NCBI RefSeq assembly: GCF_025685645.1
Contig: NZ_JAGSYF010000002.1
Span: 682,001 to 746,000 of the forward strand
Length of the DNA stretch: 64,000 nucleotides
Direction of reading: 5' to 3'
Source: Edaphobacter bradus
GTDB taxonomy: Bacteria; Acidobacteriota; Terriglobia; Terriglobales; Acidobacteriaceae
A program made the position numbers and the translations under genes. Below, piece by piece: positions 1 through 9,066 of this stretch. How positions within the stretch are numbered: position 1 is the first letter of the stretch; the number at the start of each line of letters is the position of its first letter. Under the pieces are notes generated by a model. It made no database searches, was not told where the DNA came from, and worked only from the letters and a program-made list of their open reading frames with translations.

Positions 1-2544
1 GAACTGAAGCTGACGGCCCGCAAGAGCTGCGGTTGGTTGCCCAAAGCGCGGCGAGCTAAGGGTCCCTATATAGCTGGTGTAGTTGGTACGGTTGAGGACG
101 TTGAAGGCGGAGACACCGGCGGAGAGGACTCTGGCTTTGTCGTCCCTGGCTTTGGTGAGAAAGAAGTCGTGGCTGTAGAGCAGATCAAGCGAAGCGACTC
201 CGCCGCTCTCGAGTGTGTTGCGGCCGACGCCAGTGGGACGCGCGTTGCCGAGGCCGGTATGAAAGTAGTCGTCGCCGGTGGTTTCGGTGTAAGGAAGTCC
301 TGAGTACAGTGTGGCGTTGACGCCCAGCGAGAGCCAGTGGTCGGGATTGATGTTGCCCATCAGGTTGAAGCGCTGAAGACGGTCCTGATCGGAGCGGCCC
401 CACTCGTCATTTGGATGGTACTGGTCCTGGGGAAAGATTTTGATGCCGCCTGTGTTGCCTTCGAAGCGCGAGAGCGTGTACTGGGCCTGCCCTGAGAACC
501 AACGTCCAGCCTGACCGCGGAACGAGAGGTCGAGTGCGTTCAAAAGCGTGCGGCCTCCAGACTCGATCTGCTGGATCTGACCGTAGCTCGGGTTGGGGCG
601 CGGATAATCGGCGGTGAGGCTGGCATTTGGCGGAAGGATGGGAGCGTTCGCGTCGCGGGAGCGAAAGCTCTTGATCTGGACCTGTCCCCGATAGGCAGCG
701 GTCAGGGTGATGGACTTATGCAACTGCCGCTCCACGCCGAAGCTGTACTGAATCGCATACGGAGTTCGTACGTGAGGATCAAAACGGACCAGGTTCGTCG
801 GAAGGTTGCTGCCGCTCGCCCCCGAGGAGGAAGGGAACGAGGGGTTTTGAATTTGCACGGAGTGAAGCACTACGCCGTCATGAAGCTTGACTATGGAGGG
901 AAAATCGCCGCCAGTGCGGTCGTAGAAGACTCCAGTGCCCACGCGGACGATTGTTTTTCCCGTGCCGGGCGCGTATGCAAGTGAGACTCGCGGCGCGAGA
1001 TTGTTGTTGTCCGGGATGAAGGTCTGCCAGTCGTAACGAAGTCCCAGTGAGAGCTGCAGTCTTGGACTGAGCTTCACCTGGTCATGAATGAAAGAGCTGA
1101 ACTCATTGATCCAATACAAGCCGCGTCCTACTCCCTGCTGTGCGGTAAAGACGTAAGGGGCGTTGCCGGCGTAGCTCGCCAGAGAAGAGAACTTGAAGGT
1201 GCCGAGACGATTGCTGTGGTCGTCGACGGCGCGGCGGCTGAACTGGGGCAACTGGACGCCTGCACGGATATAGTGCTTCCCGTGACTCCAGGTAACGACT
1301 TCGTTGACGTGGATTGTGTTCTCCGTTTTGGCGACGTCAGCCTGCGCTCCGCCGCCGATGAAAGAGCCGCTGACCTGGATGGATTGCGCGTCGGTCACGC
1401 TCTTAGTGACGTCCTCATCCTTCTCAAAGGTGATTTGAAGCTGATTGATGAGATTGGGCGTAATGATGATGCGGTCGTTGATGATGGCGTCGTCTTCGCG
1501 GGAGATCTGGTTGTAGCCAGCCTCCGGGAGAGTGATGCCGCCCACGCCCTGGTTGGTGTAGTAGCTGCCTTCGACGTTGTAGCCCAGCGATAGCCGGTGG
1601 TTGGCCGAGAAGTCGTGGGTGACGCGCATGGAGGCCTGATAGTCGCGGTTGGTGGTGAGCACGTTCTCGATGACAGGGCCGTTGGGGCTGATGGCGTCGA
1701 CGACCACGCCGATGTTGCGTGGGCGGAACGTGCCGGAGGAGATGAAGCTGGTGTGGCCGCCGTGTCCGACGGGCCCGGCGACGTGGCCCTCGAAGATGCG
1801 GTGGGACTTAGGCGGCTTGACAGTTGCGGGGTAGTACTTCGCGTTGAAGATGGAGTCGCGGAAGGTGAAGTTGGCTTCGCCGTGGAAGATGGGGGAGCCG
1901 GGCTTGGTGATGATCTCGATGCGTCCTCGGCTGGGGCGGGAAAATTCGGCCGAATAGGGATCGTTGTTGACGCGAACTTCCTGGATAGCTGAGACCGAGA
2001 CACCTGCGTTCTTCATCTCGACGCCGTCGACGATGATGGTGGTGCCCCCGGAGGAGCCGGCGGAGGCGTCGAGGAACGGCGTGAGAGCTGCGATGTAGTC
2101 CTGGTCGAAGACCGGCAGCTTGCGAAGTTCGTCTCCCGTGGTGGTGATTGTGTCTCGATTCGCAGAGGCGTCTGTGGAAAGCGACTGGTCGGCCCCCACG
2201 GTCATCTCCTGCGAGACGGCTTCGGCGCTGAGCGCGACTTGGATTCCGGAGACGTTGCCGGTGACGTGAAGTGGGAGAGTTCGCGAGGCGAATCCAGAAT
2301 AGGCAGGAACTACGAGGGAGAAGTTGCCGCCAGGAACCCTGAGAAGGCCGAAATCTCCTTTCGGATCCGTCTGGGAGTGGCTGACGAGCGCTCCATCAGA
2401 TGTCTCTAGCTGAACCGTTGCTCCGGAGATTCCGGCGCCAGTAGGGTCCAGAACAGATCCACGTACAGAAAAAGCAGTCTGGGCTAAGCCCCACTGGGCT
2501 CCGCCGAGGACCACAAGCGTCATGCAGCGAAGCCTCAAGCTCAT
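1..2544 (-). CDS. Oar-like TonB-dependent receptor, 3' end cut by window edge
   Basis: Reading from 2544 down to base 1 gives 848 residues with no stop. The protein should be an outer-membrane beta-barrel receptor for large substrates, energised by TonB. After a short signal-like start (ending LAQT) there is a carboxypeptidase regulatory-like fold (VRGSVLDPTGAGISGATV), then a plug domain with DGVEMKNAG and IQEVRVNNDPYSAEFSRP, then EIITKPGS and a long aromatic-rich barrel. The last visible residues (LAGRQLQF) look like the final barrel strand, so only a few residues are probably missing. An in-frame ATG at 2523 has a better GAGG ribosome site and could be the real start. Family assignment is firm; the substrate is unknown. 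The divergent neighbour is a glucosidase, which would fit glycan uptake, but that is inference. Confidence 0.9.
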   Translation of the reverse strand, partial: MSLRLRCMTLVVLGGAQWGLAQTAFSVRGSVLDPTGAGISGATVQLETSDGALVSHSQTDPKGDFGLLRVPGGNFSLVVPAYSGFASRTLPLHVTGNVSGIQVALSAEAVSQEMTVGADQSLSTDASANRDTITTTGDELRKLPVFDQDYIAALTPFLDASAGSSGGTTIIVDGVEMKNAGVSVSAIQEVRVNNDPYSAEFSRPSRGRIEIITKPGSPIFHGEANFTFRDSIFNAKYYPATVKPPKSHRIFEGHVAGPVGHGGHTSFISSGTFRPRNIGVVVDAISPNGPVIENVLTTNRDYQASMRVTHDFSANHRLSLGYNVEGSYYTNQGVGGITLPEAGYNQISREDDAIINDRIIITPNLINQLQITFEKDEDVTKSVTDAQSIQVSGSFIGGGAQADVAKTENTIHVNEVVTWSHGKHYIRAGVQLPQFSRRAVDDHSNRLGTFKFSSLASYAGNAPYVFTAQQGVGRGLYWINEFSSFIHDQVKLSPRLQLSLGLRYDWQTFIPDNNNLAPRVSLAYAPGTGKTIVRVGTGVFYDRTGGDFPSIVKLHDGVVLHSVQIQNPSFPSSSGASGSNLPTNLVRFDPHVRTPYAIQYSFGVERQLHKSITLTAAYRGQVQIKSFRSRDANAPILPPNASLTADYPRPNPSYGQIQQIESGGRTLLNALDLSFRGQAGRWFSGQAQYTLSRFEGNTGGIKIFPQDQYHPNDEWGRSDQDRLQRFNLMGNINPDHWLSLGVNATLYSGLPYTETTGDDYFHTGLGNARPTGVGRNTLESGGVASLDLLYSHDFFLTKARDDKARVLSAGVSAFNVLNRTNYTSYIGTLSSPRFGQPTAALAGRQLQF

Positions 2545-2844
2545 ATACGAATGCTAGCGATCGAGCATTAAGTAAGGCTGAAGAAGCGAAAGGCCCGGAC
2601 CATCTTGCGCAATATGCCCGAGTGAAGAAGACGCATGGAGGATGCACTCCTGGCCGATTAGCAATGCCGGAAGATGCACGAGTTGCATCTGAAGACTGTG
2701 GTGCGGAGTAAGCGTACGGCGAAGGAAGTCGGGTAAATTGTTCGCGCTTGATGAGACTGTTGTGTTTTTGGGGGATTAGGATGTTGTCGGGTGCTCGCGC
2801 GAAATGGGCCCGTCGCGCATGGGCTAAAACCGGTGGAGGGACCG
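2545..2844. other. Divergent intergenic region, no gene seen
   Basis: This 300 bp gap separates the minus-strand receptor from the plus-strand glucosidase. Short frames here lack coding character. It must carry the promoters of both genes, but I could not identify convincing -35/-10 pairs. Confidence 0.5.
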
Positions 2845-5616
2845 ATGATAACTGACGAACAGCGAAGGCTGAACGAGGATGCTGCGAAGCTGGTTCCCTG
2901 GAAGAAGTGGGGACCTTACCTGAGTGAGCGGCAGTGGGGAACGGTGCGGGAGGACTACAGCGCGGATGGGAATGCGTGGAACTACTTCACGCACGACCAG
3001 GCGAGGTCGCGAGCGTATCGGTGGGGTGAGGACGGCATTGCCGGAGTGTGCGACAACCATCAGGTGATGTGCTTTGCGATTGCCCTGTGGAACGGCAAGG
3101 ACCCGATTCTGAAGGAACGGATGTTCGGGCTGACGAACAGCGAGGGCAACCACGGCGAGGATGTGAAGGAGTACTACTTCTACCTGGACAGCACCCCGAC
3201 GCACTCCTACATGAAGTATCTGTACAAGTATCCGCAGGCGGCTTACCCGTACAACGACCTGGTTCAGACGAACAGGCAGCGCGGGAAGGGAGAGCTGGAG
3301 TACGAGTTGCTGGACACGGGCATCTTCAACGAAGACCGCTACTTCGATGTGTTTGTGGAGTATGCCAAGGCGGGCGTGGAGGACATGGGAGTCAGGATCA
3401 GCGTGGTGAACCGAGGGCCGGAACCGGCGACATTGCATCTGCTGCCGACGCTGTGGTTTCGCAACACCTGGATGGGGTCGAATGCGGGGAGCAAGCCGGG
3501 ACTGAAGGGGAAGAAGGGAGATGGGTTTAGTGTGATCTTGGCGCATCTGACCGACCCGCTGTTCCAGGAGTCGCTGGCGGATTACTGCCTGTACTGCGAG
3601 GGCGATGCGCCGCTGCTGTTTACGGAGAATGAGACCAATAATATGAAGCTGTTCGGTACGCAGAACGCTTCGCCGTATGTGAAGGATGCGTTCCACAACT
3701 TTCTAGTGCATGGGCAGGCCGATGCGGTGAATCCGGCGATGGAAGGGACAAAGGCTGCTCCGCACTACACGCTGAACGTTGGAGCAGGCGAGACCAGGGT
3801 CGTGCGGTTGCGGATGGTGCGGGCGAGTGAGAAGACGGAGGCGAAGCCGTTTGCAAACTTCGACTCGGTATTTGCGGATCGGTTGAAGGAGGCGGACGCA
3901 TTCTACGCGAGCATTACCCCGGCCGCGGTGAAGGCGGATCCGGATCGTGCGCTCGTGATGCGACAGGCGCTGGCGGGGATGTTGTGGAGCAAGCAGTACT
4001 TCTACTATGACCTGAATGTGTGGCTGAGAGAGCACAAGGTTGGGCCATGGAGCTCTCCGGAGGTTCGCGAGAGCGTGCGCAATGGCGAGTGGTTCCACAT
4101 GTACAACGACGACATCGTCTCGATGCCGGATAAGTGGGAGTATCCGTGGTATGCGGCGTGGGACCTGGCGTTTCACATGCTTGCATTCCAAGTGGTGGAT
4201 CCGGAATTTGCGAAGGAACAGCTGAGGCTGATTCTGCGGAACGACTATATGCACCCGAACGGACAGATGCCGGCGTATGAGTGGAATTTCAGCGATACGA
4301 ATCCGCCTGTGCATGCGTACGCGACGATGCAGATATACATGAGCGACAAGGAGCGGAACGACGGCAAAGGGGACCTGGAGTTTCTTACGTATGCGTTCTC
4401 GAAGCTACTAGTGAACTTCACGTGGTGGCTGAACCGGAAGGATCGCTCGGGGAACAATCTGTTTGAGGGCGGGTTCCTTGGGCTGGACAATATCGGCGTG
4501 TTCGACCGGAGCGCGCCGATTCCGGGTGGGGGGCATCTGGAACAGGCGGATGGGACAGCGTGGATGGTGTTCTTTAGCCAGCAGATGCTGAGGATTGCGG
4601 TGGAGCTGGCGCTGCACTACCCGATTTTCGAGGAGTTCGTTTCGAAATTCTTCGAGCACACGATGTGGATTGCTGGGGCGATGGACCGGATGGGCAAACA
4701 GCAAGACGCGATGTGGGACGATGAGGATGGCTTCTTCTACGATGTGCTGCGGCTGCCGGATGGACAGTCGTTCCGATTGAAAGTGCGGTCGATGGTGGGA
4801 CTGCTGCCGCTGACGGCAGTGGCGATCTTCGAGGAAGACCTGCGGGAGAAGCTGCCAACCTTCGTTAAGCGGGCGAACGAGTTTATGGAGCGGCATCCTG
4901 AGCTGGCGGCAAACCTGCATATGCCCGGCGCGCCGGGATTGGCGGGGAGACGGATGCTGGCGACGGTGAATGAAGACAAGCTGCGCCGCATATTGACGAA
5001 GATGCTGGATGAGAACGAATTCTTCGGGCCGTATGGGATACGGGCGCTGTCGCGCTACCACGCGGAGCATCCGTTTGTGTTCTCCATTGCGGGCCAGGAG
5101 TCGAGGGTTTCGTACCTGCCGGGGGATTCGGATAGCGGGATGTTTGGGGGGAACTCGAACTGGAGGGGGCCGGTGTGGATGCCGGTGAACTTCCTGCTGT
5201 ATGTGGCGCTGATGCGACTGGGCGCGTACTACGGCAACTCATTCACGGTGGAGTGCCCGACAGGTTCAGGAAAGCAGATGAATCTGTTTCAGGTGGCGAA
5301 GGAGCTGGGAGAGAGGCTGATTGGGACCTTTGCGAGAGATGGCGAAGGCAGGCGGCCGGTGTTCGGAGGCGCGGAGAAGTTCCAGACGAATCCGTACTGG
5401 CGCGATAATGTCCTTTTTTATGAGTATTTCCAGGGCGACAATGGGGCGGGAATCGGCGCGAGCCATCAGACGGGATGGACCGGATGCATTGCGCGGGTCA
5501 TTCAGGGAAATGGGGTGTATGACGAGAAGTATCTCGGCGAACGTGATATCGAACGGCTGGCGATAAGGATAGGGCAGGGCCTCGAGGAGAAGACGGCTGC
5601 CGCGATGACGAAGTAG
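2845..5616 (+). CDS. GH63-like (MGH1-type) glucosidase
   Basis: A 923-residue soluble protein of the mannosylglycerate hydrolase/GH63-like (alpha/alpha)6 family, usually annotated as glucosidase. Family blocks are visible: an N-terminal beta-sandwich region (YRWGEDGIAGVCDNHQ, WNGKDPILKERMFGL), then the barrel with WEYPWYAAWDLAFHM, a typical catalytic-acid region, GGHLEQADGTAWM, and GGNSNWRGPVWMPVN followed by HQTGWTG near the C-terminus. No signal peptide is seen, so it is probably cytoplasmic. The ATG at 2845 is chosen because GGAGGG lies a few bases upstream; an in-frame GTG at 2791 would add 18 poorly conserved-looking residues. It is monocistronic and divergent from the receptor at 1-2544. 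The exact substrate (trehalose-like, glucosylglycerate or malto-oligosaccharide) cannot be read from sequence. Confidence 0.85.
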   Translation: MITDEQRRLNEDAAKLVPWKKWGPYLSERQWGTVREDYSADGNAWNYFTHDQARSRAYRWGEDGIAGVCDNHQVMCFAIALWNGKDPILKERMFGLTNSEGNHGEDVKEYYFYLDSTPTHSYMKYLYKYPQAAYPYNDLVQTNRQRGKGELEYELLDTGIFNEDRYFDVFVEYAKAGVEDMGVRISVVNRGPEPATLHLLPTLWFRNTWMGSNAGSKPGLKGKKGDGFSVILAHLTDPLFQESLADYCLYCEGDAPLLFTENETNNMKLFGTQNASPYVKDAFHNFLVHGQADAVNPAMEGTKAAPHYTLNVGAGETRVVRLRMVRASEKTEAKPFANFDSVFADRLKEADAFYASITPAAVKADPDRALVMRQALAGMLWSKQYFYYDLNVWLREHKVGPWSSPEVRESVRNGEWFHMYNDDIVSMPDKWEYPWYAAWDLAFHMLAFQVVDPEFAKEQLRLILRNDYMHPNGQMPAYEWNFSDTNPPVHAYATMQIYMSDKERNDGKGDLEFLTYAFSKLLVNFTWWLNRKDRSGNNLFEGGFLGLDNIGVFDRSAPIPGGGHLEQADGTAWMVFFSQQMLRIAVELALHYPIFEEFVSKFFEHTMWIAGAMDRMGKQQDAMWDDEDGFFYDVLRLPDGQSFRLKVRSMVGLLPLTAVAIFEEDLREKLPTFVKRANEFMERHPELAANLHMPGAPGLAGRRMLATVNEDKLRRILTKMLDENEFFGPYGIRALSRYHAEHPFVFSIAGQESRVSYLPGDSDSGMFGGNSNWRGPVWMPVNFLLYVALMRLGAYYGNSFTVECPTGSGKQMNLFQVAKELGERLIGTFARDGEGRRPVFGGAEKFQTNPYWRDNVLFYEYFQGDNGAGIGASHQTGWTGCIARVIQGNGVYDEKYLGERDIERLAIRIGQGLEEKTAAAMTK

Positions 5617-5726
5617 CTTCGTTGTGGATTGCGCCGTAGGGGCGCGGTTAGTTTATCCAGCGCATGTCAGGCGGCCGGTTGCTGGCTGCCTCTTCAGCGA
5701 TGCCTCTCTAGTTCGGCGATGACTTT

Positions 5727-6554
5727 CTAATTCATCCAGCGCTTGTCGTTGGGGTCGCGGCGCAGCTCATCGGGGTCAACATAGCGGCCGTCCTTGTCGA
5801 AATGGACCTCGCGGTTCTGCTTCCGCATGTAGACCTCGAACTTGCGGGCTGCACGGCGGCGCTTCCAGCGGTAGTAACCGTTGCGAATACCGAAGAAGCG
5901 CTCCGAGACACCGAATGCAAAGCCGCGACGTGGAGCGAACCGCACGAAGAGGAAGCCGCAGAAGCCTCCCGAAAGCTGCATCAGCGCGCCGAAGCTGTTC
6001 GCCTGTTTGAGCAGCGTAGCGACCGCGATGAGAATGTAGATCGCGACCAGGTACTTCGCCTTGACGCGGATCAGAAACCAGAGGTAGAACTCCTGGTCGC
6101 CGAAGAGCATCGCAATGGCGACGAGCAGGCCGAATACGCCGGTCCAGGCGCTGCCCGCGACGACATCCGGCCGCATGCCGAAGATGTGGGTAAAGGAGAC
6201 AGCCGTGGCGATGGCCGCTCCGCCGATGACTGAGCTCCAGTAGAGCTCGGCGAGCCAGCGGCTGCCATAAGCGCCCTCGAGCAGAGCGCCGGTGAACCAC
6301 AGCGTAAGCATGCTGAAGACGATAGAGAGGATACCCTGATCGATCACAGAGTAGGTGGCGAGCTGCCACACCTCTCCGTGCACGACAGCCAGCGGCTCCA
6401 GGATGAGGTGGCGCAGGAGCATGCTGCCAATGGACGACGACACCCACGCCACGATGGCCAGCGCGAAGAAGACTCCGACGTTGAGCAGAACGAGCCTGCG
6501 CGTAGCGCCACTGAAGGGCGGTAAGGACAACGTGGTGGGACTGGACCGCGGCAT
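5727..6554 (-). CDS. Rhomboid-fold membrane protein, probably proteolytically inactive
   Basis: A 275-residue protein with about six hydrophobic segments between residues 20 and 205 and a basic soluble tail. The layout matches the rhomboid family, including the loop HGEVWQLATYSVI (rhomboids have H/W-x-x-W-R-x-x-T near here) and ALLEGAYGSRWLAELYW. The active-site block that normally reads GxSGxxFG is GSAWTGVFG at 134-142, so the serine position is Trp137, and the TM6 histidine position (usually H-x-G-G) is Gln193 in MQLSGG. Both catalytic residues are therefore missing. The start ATG has GAGG upstream. The tail ends in DKRWMN, and a second DMRWIN-stop peptide is encoded 80 bp downstream in another frame, which suggests a shortened C-terminus. 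It may bind membrane proteins without cutting them. Confidence 0.8.
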   Translation of the reverse strand: MPRSSPTTLSLPPFSGATRRLVLLNVGVFFALAIVAWVSSSIGSMLLRHLILEPLAVVHGEVWQLATYSVIDQGILSIVFSMLTLWFTGALLEGAYGSRWLAELYWSSVIGGAAIATAVSFTHIFGMRPDVVAGSAWTGVFGLLVAIAMLFGDQEFYLWFLIRVKAKYLVAIYILIAVATLLKQANSFGALMQLSGGFCGFLFVRFAPRRGFAFGVSERFFGIRNGYYRWKRRRAARKFEVYMRKQNREVHFDKDGRYVDPDELRRDPNDKRWMN

Positions 6555-6592
6555 CGTCTACCTCTATTTCACCACAGCGCCGGGAGGAGTGC

Positions 6593-8125
6593 TCAGGAGC
6601 GGGGTGGTGTCTGCAGTTGGCCGAAGTCCCGCGACGGGCGTGAGGGCATGGGCGTGACCGCGGGGCTGCGGTGGCCGGCCGCGTCGACACTGCGTACACC
6701 GAAGATTACGTTGTCTTTAGAGACGGGCAGCTTGATGCTGGTTCCCCGTCCCGCGCTCACAAAGGTCGTCCAGGTAGGGGAGTCGGTCGAGCGCCAGACG
6801 ACCTCGTAGCTAGCTCCCGCGGGCATGCCAGCCGGCGCGCTCCAGGTGAGCTCGGTGTCGTTATCGAGCGCACTGGTCAGCACGCGGATATCCTGCGGCT
6901 TACCAGGAGCCGAGGCGAGCGTGGCAAGCGTCGCGGCGTTCATGCGCGCTACGCTCGCGACGTAGTTGAAGTCGACGTACTGCAGCAGGTCGCCATACTG
7001 GATACCGTCTTCGACGCGGACGTTCTGGTGCTGGTGGTTGAAGTTCTCGCGCCACTCGGTGAAGCGGACTGCGGCGAAGCCCTCGGCGTTGAAGCTGGTG
7101 TGGTCGCCTCCGCGAAGGAAGCGGTCGCGCCGGAAGATGAGCACCGGGTGAAACGCCGGCTCAAGCCTGATCGCGTTGCTGCGCGGGCGGCCGGGAGGCG
7201 TTCCGGCGTCAAGGCGGTGCTGCGTCGGAGCGAAGTACGTCGTGCTGACATCGGCGACGGCGCGGGCGAGCTCGCGCGAGGGCGAGTCGCTCTCAGCGCC
7301 GAGGCTGATGAGAGCGCGCGTCTGCTCTGGCGTAGCGGCAGCGGGAATCCCCTCGGAGAAGACGCGGACGGCGGACTTGTCCTGACCGGTTGCGCCGGGC
7401 GTAATGTCGCCTCCGACGATGTCGTTGTTCAAAACAGCCTCGAGCTGCCAGCCCTCGGACTTTGCAAGCTTTGCAAGATGGCGGCTGCCGTTGAGGCCTT
7501 GCTCCTCACCCGCGACCGCGACGAAGACGATGCTCGAGGGAAACTTCAGCTTCGAGAGGACACGCGCGCATTCAAGCGAGACGGCGACTCCGCTTGCGTC
7601 GTCGTTGGCGCCTGGAGCGGGATCGTGTGTGTTCAACGTGTCCGAATTGCGCGAGTCATAGTGGCCTGTGACGAGCACCATGCGCGCGGCCTGCGCGGGA
7701 TCGCTGCCGCGAAGGATGGCGTAAACATTCGTGAGCTTCGTTGGCTTGAGAATGCGCGAGGCCGGGCCGGTCTGCGGCGGCTCGATGAACTCGTCACGCT
7801 TGACCTCAAGGCAGTTGCCGCAGTCGGCGGAGATACGCTCGAACTCGGACTCGATCCAGTCGGCGGCGGCGGTGACGCCTGTGCCAGGGTTGAGGTCGGT
7901 CTCCATGCTGGAGAGCGTGCTGCGGTTGTTGAAGCTGACGAGCTTCTCGATCGTGCCCCGAACGCCATCGGGCGAGACCTGGCGCAACGCCGCTGCGATG
8001 GCCGGATCGGCGGGCGCGGGCGCGACAGGAGCTCCTGCCTGCGCAAAGAGAACTGGTAAGCCGAACAGCATGGCAGCAGCAACCGGCAGGCAGCGGCCAC
8101 CAAAAGAGCGAAGCTTCGTTTTCAC
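6593..8125 (-). CDS. Secreted M28-family zinc aminopeptidase with C-terminal FN3-like domain
   Basis: A 510-residue exported peptidase. The N-terminus has a basic stretch, a hydrophobic core (LPVAAAMLFGLPVLFAQ) and a signal-peptidase-like site. The M28 metal ligands are all visible in order: H and D in TGHYDSR, D in PGANDDASG, EE in AGEEQGLNG, D in LNNDIVGGD and H in GGDHTSF. The last ~100 residues (DIRVLTSALDNDTELTWSAP to FGVRSVDAAGHRSP) form a fibronectin type III-like beta domain. It probably trims peptides in the periplasm or outside the cell, which suits a soil heterotroph. The GTG at 8125 is chosen over a TTG one codon upstream because AAGGAAGGA precedes it. The gene follows the rhomboid-like gene's 5' end by only 38 bp, so the two may be co-transcribed. 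Confidence 0.9.
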   Translation of the reverse strand: MKTKLRSFGGRCLPVAAAMLFGLPVLFAQAGAPVAPAPADPAIAAALRQVSPDGVRGTIEKLVSFNNRSTLSSMETDLNPGTGVTAAADWIESEFERISADCGNCLEVKRDEFIEPPQTGPASRILKPTKLTNVYAILRGSDPAQAARMVLVTGHYDSRNSDTLNTHDPAPGANDDASGVAVSLECARVLSKLKFPSSIVFVAVAGEEQGLNGSRHLAKLAKSEGWQLEAVLNNDIVGGDITPGATGQDKSAVRVFSEGIPAAATPEQTRALISLGAESDSPSRELARAVADVSTTYFAPTQHRLDAGTPPGRPRSNAIRLEPAFHPVLIFRRDRFLRGGDHTSFNAEGFAAVRFTEWRENFNHQHQNVRVEDGIQYGDLLQYVDFNYVASVARMNAATLATLASAPGKPQDIRVLTSALDNDTELTWSAPAGMPAGASYEVVWRSTDSPTWTTFVSAGRGTSIKLPVSKDNVIFGVRSVDAAGHRSPAVTPMPSRPSRDFGQLQTPPRS

Positions 8126-8279
8126 CAAAGTCCTTCCTTTCTCGAAATCTACGGGCCACTGCCATCGTAACCTTGACGCGGAGCCGCCAGAACGCTAAAA
8201 AAATAGCGGACAGTTTGATGGCGCTTTCTCCTCTCATCCGGGAGGCGGTGCCGGACCCGAAGCCTAGAGGGGGGCGATC

Positions 8280-8480
8280 ATGGCAGTTGTATGTCCGGAG
8301 TGCGATAACCCGATCGATGTCGACACCGACCAGGTGGAAGAGGGCGAGACCCTGCAGTGCGAGGAGTGCGGCGTAGATCTGGAGGTCGTCTCGATCGACC
8401 CGCTGGAGCTGGCTCCGATCGATGAGGCAGGCTACGACGACGAGGATACACCTCGCATGCGCGAGGAGGACGACGAGTAG
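8280..8480 (+). CDS. LysW-like zinc-ribbon mini protein
   Basis: A 66-residue acidic protein that resembles LysW, the amino-group carrier of lysine/arginine biosynthesis. It has two CxxC pairs (CPEC at 5-8 and CEEC at 27-30) that would hold one zinc, followed by [16 protein letters not shown], the LysW core. The usual C-terminal EDWGE is replaced by a [14 protein letters not shown] tail, though the last residue is still glutamate, the attachment residue in LysW. An AGAGGGGGG ribosome site lies just before the ATG. No lysX, lysZ or argB-like genes are nearby. It could be a true carrier acting with genes elsewhere, or a zinc-ribbon paralogue with another role. Confidence 0.75.
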   Translation: MAVVCPECDNPIDVDTDQVEEGETLQCEECGVDLEVVSIDPLELAPIDEAGYDDEDTPRMREEDDE

Positions 8481-8567
8481 CATTCGTCCGTCCAAATCCA
8501 AGTTGCACCTAAGTTGTAGCCACGTCTAAGCAGCTGCGCCTCAAGGAGTAGCCGTATACTTGACCGT

Positions 8568-8957
8568 ATGAAAGCGTCCTCCTCTCTGCTTCGCTCTCTT
8601 GCCTGCAACGTGATTCTGGTTGGCTCCCCGCTGGCGGTGATCGCCGTCGCAGCGCACCCCGCTCCTGCGTTTGCGCAACACGGCCCCACGCAGCGCGTCG
8701 TTCAGGGCAAGGTGCTGGACAAGGCGAACGCCGGAGTGAACGGCGCGATCGTTTACCTGAAGGACACGCACTCCCTCGCGGTGAAGAGCTACATCTCCGA
8801 TGACGTGGGCGGATACCGGTTCGGCCAGCTCGCCCAAAACACCGACTACGAGCTGTGGGCAGAGGCCAACGGCAAGAAGAGCCCGGTCAAGACGATCAGC
8901 TCGTTCGACAGCAAGAACGAGTTCGTTATCAACCTGAAGATCGATACCGGCAAGTAG
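8568..8957 (+). CDS. Secreted single carboxypeptidase regulatory-like domain protein
   Basis: A 129-residue protein with a long signal peptide (hydrophobic core IAVAA, cleavage near PAFAQ) followed by one Cna-B/carboxypeptidase regulatory-like beta domain: [25 protein letters not shown], then [22 protein letters not shown]. This is the same fold that precedes the plug of the Oar-like receptors in this window, but here it stands alone. It is probably periplasmic; function unknown. It is followed by a strong bidirectional terminator and faces the second receptor gene tail to tail. Confidence 0.8.
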   Translation: MKASSSLLRSLACNVILVGSPLAVIAVAAHPAPAFAQHGPTQRVVQGKVLDKANAGVNGAIVYLKDTHSLAVKSYISDDVGGYRFGQLAQNTDYELWAEANGKKSPVKTISSFDSKNEFVINLKIDTGK

Positions 8958-9016
8958 GGGCTCGACTTGAGAACGTAGTTTGATTCGTTAGATCGCCGGA
9001 CGTACTTACAAGCGAA

Positions 9017-9044
9017 AACGGGGACCGCTAATGCGGTCCCCGTT
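9017..9044. terminator. Bidirectional intrinsic terminator
   Basis: A perfect 12-bp stem (aacggggaccgc / gcggtccccgtt) closes a TAAT tetraloop. The A-rich left flank and T-containing right flank let it work on both strands. It sits between the converging genes at 8568-8957 and 9067-12564. Confidence 0.85.
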
Positions 9045-9066
9045 CCCGTTTGAGGTTGGTTGAGGG

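Noticed and set aside
1395..2003. 202-codon minus-strand frame rich in Ser/Pro/Arg
   Set aside because: It is the shifted frame of the Oar-like receptor; the real receptor frame is open from 2544 to the window edge.
6671..8059. 462-codon plus-strand frame opposite the M28 peptidase
   Set aside because: Antisense shadow of a well-supported peptidase gene; composition is Arg/Val/Ala-rich with no domain.
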